Source of the DNA: an uncultured Bacilli bacterium
GTDB lineage: Bacteria > Bacillota_I > Bacilli_A > RFN20 > CAG-449
Length of the DNA: 64,000 nucleotides
Assembly: GCA_944332075.1 (NCBI GenBank)
Contig: CALVJL010000003.1
Span: 84,086 to 148,085, forward strand
Direction of reading: 5' to 3'
Part shown: positions 60,301 to 64,000 of the stretch, piece by piece
How positions within the stretch are numbered: position 1 is the first letter of the stretch
Layout: each line of letters begins with the position of its first letter
The notes under the pieces: generated by a model
The model's database searches: none
What the model was told of the DNA's origin: nothing
The model's input: the letters and a program-made list of their open reading frames with translations, nothing else
Program-made: the position numbers and the translations under genes

Positions 60301-61536
60301 TTAAAATTTAAGCAATCCGTATTTCTTTTTTCCTCTTCTAAAAACGAGATACACTCCATCTATAGCGTCAGCTTTTGTTAACAATTTATCAAGCGAAGTA
60401 ATTTTATCACCATTTACAGTAACTGCTCCACCTTGAATAAATTCTCGAGCTTCTCGTTTGCTAGAAGCAAGTTTTGAAGCAATTAACGCATCAACAATAT
60501 TAGTATTTTCTTCTATTGTTCCCTGCATGAGATCTTTAAATCCCATTTCAATTTCTTCACCTTTCAACGCTTTGATATCACCATTAAATAATGCTTTAGT
60601 AATTTTAACAGCTTGTTGATACTTTTCTTCTCCATGAACATACTTAGTAACTTCTTCAGCTAAGCGTTTTTGGGCTAAGCGCAAATGCGGTGCTGCTAAA
60701 AATTCTTTTTCAATCTCAGCAATTTCTTCTAATGAAAGGAATGTAAATTGTTTTAAACGCATAATGACTTCATTATCCGGTGTATTAATCCAAAATTGAT
60801 AAAATTCATATGGTGAGGTTTTTTTACTATCGAGCCAAACTGATTTGCCATCTTCACTCTTTCCAAATTTAGTTCCATCGCTTTTTAAAATAAGAGGTAT
60901 TGTCAATCCATAAGCTTTTGCTTGGAAATTATGTTTTTTTCTAATTAATTCAAGTCCGGAAGTAATATTTCCCCATTGATCTTGCCCGCCGATTTGCATT
61001 TGGCAGTTACAGGCATCATAAAGATGATTCCAGTCTAACGCTTGTAATATTTGATAGGAAAATTCAGTATAGGAGATGCCGCTTTCTAATCTAGATTTAA
61101 CAGTATCTTTATTAATCATATAATTAACATTGAATTCCTTACCGTAATCGCGCAAAAAAGAAATTAAATCAATTTTGCTAATCCAATCAAAATTATTAAC
61201 GACTGTATCAAAATGAAAAATATCTTTAACTTGTTTTGCTAAAGCTTCAGTATTGTGAAGAGTTGTTTCAAGTGTTAACATTTTTCTTTCGCCCTGCATT
61301 TTAGGATCACCAATTAAACCGGTTGCACCTCCGATAAGTAAAACCGGATGATGGCCGTGCTCAAGTAATCTCTTAGCAACTAAAAAAGTGCAAAGGTGTC
61401 CAACGTGTAAACTATCGCCTGTTGGATCTGCTCCTAAATAAAATGTTACTTTGTTATTTTCTAAAAAATCACCGATATCTTCATCGGTTGCCTGGAAAAA
61501 TAAATTTCTGCTTTTTAATTCATCGAGTATTCTCAT
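60301..61536 (-). CDS. tyrS: Tyrosine-tRNA ligase
   Basis: This 411-residue class I synthetase has the HIGH-type motif LHVGHL after YLGADPTGDS, the tyrosine-binding QILQALDW region with GGQDQWGNI, and the KFGKS motif (KMSKS equivalent). An S4 RNA-binding domain is at the C-terminus (ASKREAREFIQGGAVTVNG). It is the last minus-strand gene at this end. No T-box is visible in the 172-base region upstream, in contrast to valS. Confidence 0.96.
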   Translation of the reverse strand: MRILDELKSRNLFFQATDEDIGDFLENNKVTFYLGADPTGDSLHVGHLCTFLVAKRLLEHGHHPVLLIGGATGLIGDPKMQGERKMLTLETTLHNTEALAKQVKDIFHFDTVVNNFDWISKIDLISFLRDYGKEFNVNYMINKDTVKSRLESGISYTEFSYQILQALDWNHLYDACNCQMQIGGQDQWGNITSGLELIRKKHNFQAKAYGLTIPLILKSDGTKFGKSEDGKSVWLDSKKTSPYEFYQFWINTPDNEVIMRLKQFTFLSLEEIAEIEKEFLAAPHLRLAQKRLAEEVTKYVHGEEKYQQAVKITKALFNGDIKALKGEEIEMGFKDLMQGTIEENTNIVDALIASKLASSKREAREFIQGGAVTVNGDKITSLDKLLTKADAIDGVYLVFRRGKKKYGLLKF

Positions 61537-61567
61537 AATAAATTCCTCATTCTAACTATCATTTAAA

Positions 61568-61596
61568 AATATACTATATAACCATTTTGCATTCAA
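61568..61596 (-). promoter_or_regulatory. tyrS promoter
   Basis: -35 TTGAAT (61591-61596) and -10 TATATT (61568-61573) with a 17-base spacer on the minus strand, ~32 bases before the tyrS ATG. Confidence 0.65.
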
Positions 61597-61660
61597 CTTT
61601 TAAAGCGTTCATTACCAATTCATTATTTGTTTTCATTTGTAATTTAAAAGAAGAAAATCA

Positions 61661-61689
61661 TTGTATAAATATTTAATAATCATTAATAT
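61661..61689 (+). promoter_or_regulatory. Promoter of the M18 aminopeptidase gene
   Basis: -35 TTGTAT (61661-61666) and -10 TAATAT (61684-61689) with a 17-base spacer on the plus strand; AGAGGTG follows as the ribosome site. Confidence 0.6.
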
Positions 61690-61708
61690 AATCTAGAGGT
61701 GATAAATT

Positions 61709-63091
61709 ATGTACGCAAAAAACATTTTATTAGATGCTTCTGATAAGAAGTTAAAAGAAATTTCTGCTTTTGCTGAAGATTACAAATCTTTTATTAGCAC
61801 AGCAAAAACCGAAAGAGAATGCGTCAAAGAAGCTGAAATCCTTGCTTTAAAACATGGTTTCAAAAATCTTGACGATGTAATTAAATTTCAACAAGGGCTA
61901 AAACCAGGCGATAAAGTTTATCAAATTAACCGCCATAAAAATATTGTTCTTTATCACATCGGCAAGAAAGATCTTACTGATGGCATTAGAATCTTAGGAG
62001 CTCATATCGACTCTCCTAGACTTGATATCAAGCAAAACCCCCTTTATCAAAAAGATGACTTTGCCCTTCTTGATACTCATTACTATGGCGGAGTCAAAAA
62101 ATATCAATGGGTTACAATTCCACTTGCTTTACATGGTGTATTTTGCAAGAAGGATGGTTCAACTGTTAGTTTCGCTATTGGTGAAAAAGAAGATGATCCA
62201 GTCTTCGGTATTTCTGATTTATTAATTCACTTAGCAGCTGATCAGATGAAAAAAACTGCAGCTACAGTAATTGAAGGAGAAAAACTTGATGTCACACTTG
62301 GATCAACTCCTTTAAAGGGTGAAAATGAAAATGCTGTTAAAGCAAACATCTTGAAGCTTCTTAAAGATGCTTATCAAGTTGATGAGGAAGATTTCCTTTC
62401 AGCTGAAATTGAAGTCGTTCCTGCTGGTAAAGCTAGAGACTATGGTCTAGATAGAAGCATGATTGCTGGATATGGACATGATGACCGCGTCTGCGCATAT
62501 ACTTCCTTGAGAGCTATTCTTGATGAAAAAGAAACTCCAGAAGAAACAACTTGCTGCATTCTCGTCGATAAAGAAGAAATCGGATCAGTTGGCGCAACCG
62601 GAGCTCAATCTAAATTCTTTGAAGACTCTATTGCCGAATTATTAACAATTACCGATCATCCATCCTATGTCGATTTGAAGAGAACATTAACTAATTCAAA
62701 AATGTTATCAAGCGACGTCTCAGCTGGATTCGATCCATTATTCCCTGAAGTCAATGAACCAAAGAACTCTGCTTACTTCAATCACGGTATCGTTTTTAAC
62801 AAATATACCGGTTCCCGTGGAAAATCTGGTTCAAACGATGCATCAGGCGAATACTTTGCTTATATAAGAAAAGTAATGGATGAAAACAATATCTATTTTC
62901 AAACCGCCGAACTCGGAAAAGTTGATCAAGGCGGCGGAGGAACTATTGCTTATATTTTAGGCAATTACAATATGAACGTTGTTGATGCTGGAATTGCCGT
63001 CTTCAATATGCACGCTCCTATGGAAATTGTTTCCAAAGCAGATGTCTACGAAGCATATTTAGCTTACAAAGCATTCTTATCAAGCAAGTAA
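61709..63091 (+). CDS. M18 family aminopeptidase
   Basis: This 460-residue metallo-aminopeptidase removes N-terminal residues from peptides in the cytoplasm. Metal and catalytic motifs are AHIDSPRLDIKQNP, GYGHDDRVCA, VDKEEIGSVGATG and the C-terminal NMHAPMEIVSKADVYEAY, with SGSNDASG in between. Length is normal for the M18 group. AGAGGTG precedes the ATG. It is transcribed divergently from tyrS and ends at a strong terminator. Confidence 0.94.
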   Translation: MYAKNILLDASDKKLKEISAFAEDYKSFISTAKTERECVKEAEILALKHGFKNLDDVIKFQQGLKPGDKVYQINRHKNIVLYHIGKKDLTDGIRILGAHIDSPRLDIKQNPLYQKDDFALLDTHYYGGVKKYQWVTIPLALHGVFCKKDGSTVSFAIGEKEDDPVFGISDLLIHLAADQMKKTAATVIEGEKLDVTLGSTPLKGENENAVKANILKLLKDAYQVDEEDFLSAEIEVVPAGKARDYGLDRSMIAGYGHDDRVCAYTSLRAILDEKETPEETTCCILVDKEEIGSVGATGAQSKFFEDSIAELLTITDHPSYVDLKRTLTNSKMLSSDVSAGFDPLFPEVNEPKNSAYFNHGIVFNKYTGSRGKSGSNDASGEYFAYIRKVMDENNIYFQTAELGKVDQGGGGTIAYILGNYNMNVVDAGIAVFNMHAPMEIVSKADVYEAYLAYKAFLSSK

Positions 63092-63099
63092 AATTTATT

Positions 63100-63125
63100 A
63101 ATCCCGGATAATCCGGGATTTTTTT
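63100..63125 (+). terminator. Terminator after the M18 aminopeptidase
   Basis: AATCCCGGA and TCCGGGATT form a 9-bp stem with a 3-base loop followed by TTTTT on the plus strand. Confidence 0.93.
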
Positions 63126-63149
63126 ATACTCATTTTTCGTGAAATTACT

Positions 63150-63155
63150 TATAAT
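63150..63155 (+). promoter_or_regulatory. -10 box of yaaA, apparently leaderless
   Basis: TATAAT ends 6 bases before the yaaA ATG, so transcription would start at or next to the start codon. No ribosome site is present, and the -35 region is weak. Confidence 0.5.
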
Positions 63156-63161
63156 TAATCT

Positions 63162-63899
63162 ATGAATTTTATTATTTATATTTCTCCAGCAAAAAAGATG
63201 AAAGACTATGATTATTATCCTTATGATAATCATCTATTTTTCTATAGCGAAAAGCTCTCGCTTGAAAAATATCTTTTGAGCTTAAATCCTTCTGAGCTAA
63301 AAATTATATATAAGGCATCCGACAAGATTGTGAATGACAATTATCAATTGCTTCATCAAAGCGCAAATATTCTTTCACCGGCTATTTTTGCATATGATGG
63401 AATTCAATTTCAAAATTTATCTCCAAATACTTTAAGCCAAGATGAACTTAATTATTTGCAAAAGCATCTTTTTATTATCTCAGGATACTATGGTCTATTA
63501 AAACCATTAGATGGAGTATCACCATACAGATTAGAAATGCAAAGCAAAATTGATTATCTTACATACAAAAATCTTTATGATTTTTGGGGTGATAAGCTTT
63601 TTAATCTTCTTAAATCTGAAAGTAATATTTTTATAAATCTTGCATCAGATGAATATAACAAGGTTATTGCCCTTCATCAATCAAGCGATGTTAAAATTAT
63701 TAATATTCGTTTTTACCAAAGAAAAAACGATAAGCTAGTCATGCAGTCGACGGAGGTAAAAGCTTCTCGCGGAGATTTTTTACGTTTTCTAGCAGAAAAC
63801 GAAATTGAAAATATTGAAGATATGAAAAAGTATTGTCGCCGAAATTATCAATATTCTAAAGAATTATCTAATCCAAATAACATTATTTTTATAAAATAA
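63162..63899 (+). CDS. yaaA: YaaA family (UPF0246, DUF328) protein
   Basis: This 245-residue cytoplasmic protein opens MNFIIYISPAKKMKDYD, matching the ISPAK-M start of the YaaA family. It has a central SGYYGLLKPLDGVSPYRLEM and ends with KASRGDFLRFLAENEI ... YCRRNYQYSKELSNPNNIIFIK, also typical. In E. coli YaaA limits peroxide damage by lowering free iron and has a DNA-binding fold. There is no ribosome site, and the -10 box abuts the start, suggesting a leaderless message. An IS-like end begins shortly after the stop. Confidence 0.9.
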   Translation: MNFIIYISPAKKMKDYDYYPYDNHLFFYSEKLSLEKYLLSLNPSELKIIYKASDKIVNDNYQLLHQSANILSPAIFAYDGIQFQNLSPNTLSQDELNYLQKHLFIISGYYGLLKPLDGVSPYRLEMQSKIDYLTYKNLYDFWGDKLFNLLKSESNIFINLASDEYNKVIALHQSSDVKIINIRFYQRKNDKLVMQSTEVKASRGDFLRFLAENEIENIEDMKKYCRRNYQYSKELSNPNNIIFIK

Positions 63900-63923
63900 A
63901 AAGATGCATCCAATCATAGATGC

Positions 63924-64000
63924 TGAACTGCTCCTTGTCAAGTAGACAGGAAAAAGTATAAAAATAATTAATTAAAAGTAAATATAATTTGAATAGGAAT
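63924..64000. mobile_element. Possible terminus of an IS3-family insertion sequence
   Basis: After an incomplete hairpin (GCATC/GATGC, 63905-63923) the sequence continues TGAACTGCTCCTTGTCAAG TAGACAGG, which resembles IS150-type IS3 ends that begin TG. A promoter-like TTGTCA ... TATAAA pair follows. The window ends before any transposase, so this is a weak call from similarity by eye. Confidence 0.35.

Noticed and set aside
1..64000. Mycoplasma genetic code (TGA as tryptophan)
   Set aside because: TGA is used as a stop in several ATGA junctions such as jetB-jetC and thyX-HAD, and full-length proteins read correctly in table 11.

Overview
The window is AT-rich DNA from a low-GC Gram-positive bacterium. 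Gene content and order point to the Mollicutes-like side of the Bacilli (Acholeplasma/Anaeroplasma/RF39-type lineages); this is inference from gene content, not from a marker tree. Supporting points are a T-box on valS, a Prp-type protease beside an L27 with a cleavable N-terminal extension, a Bacillus-like PheS, and MraZ-RsmH and FtsQ-FtsA-FtsZ clusters with no peptidoglycan synthesis genes between them. TGA is used as a stop (for example in ATGA overlaps between adjacent genes), so the code is standard table 11 and not the Mycoplasma code. Nearly everything from 1 to 61.5 kb lies on the minus strand and is read right to left. The exceptions are a DeoR regulator at 50.8 kb and two genes after 61.7 kb.

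Layout. 0-6.8 kb: a Wadjet/MksBEF-type SMC operon (jetA-jetB-jetC) followed by two membrane-protein genes where the nuclease gene jetD would be expected. 6.9-12.6 kb: plsC, a small SSB-like protein, an intracellular type I pullulanase and ftsK. 12.7-14.6 kb: a mraZ-rsmH-ftsL-like operon with its own promoter and MraZ-box-like repeats. 14.7-24.9 kb: one long tightly packed unit, recJ-ftsQ-ftsA-ftsZ-pheS-pheT-HAD-thyX-yceD. 25-32.5 kb: secDF, ruvAB, obgE, rplU-prp-rpmA with an L21-type leader, a frameshifted radC, and a 57-residue double-glycine-leader peptide. 32.7-39.8 kb: valS with a T-box, engB, lon and tig. 39.9-42 kb: UDP-galactopyranose mutase and a family 2 glycosyltransferase.

42-50.6 kb is a glycan-use operon: a GH2 beta-galactosidase-like enzyme, a GH78 rhamnosidase, two HSL-type esterases and a GPH sugar symporter, with a divergent DeoR regulator. 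51.6-55.2 kb holds a membrane-anchored GH3 enzyme with inverted domain order and a small membrane partner. Three cre-like sites sit at or near the promoters of these carbohydrate units, which suggests shared carbon catabolite control. 55.5-60 kb is a capsule/exopolysaccharide control operon: a Wzz-like co-polymerase, a BY-kinase, a PHP tyrosine phosphatase, a repeat protein and a GH43 glycosidase, with no polymerising enzymes beside it. 60.3-63.9 kb: tyrS, an M18 aminopeptidase and yaaA, which looks leaderless. The last ~75 bases resemble the end of an IS3-family element.

The least ordinary items are the SMC operon without its nuclease, the double-glycine peptide whose ribosome site is buried in the valS terminator hairpin, the radC frameshift in an A-run, and the capsule control operon carrying a GH43 enzyme.
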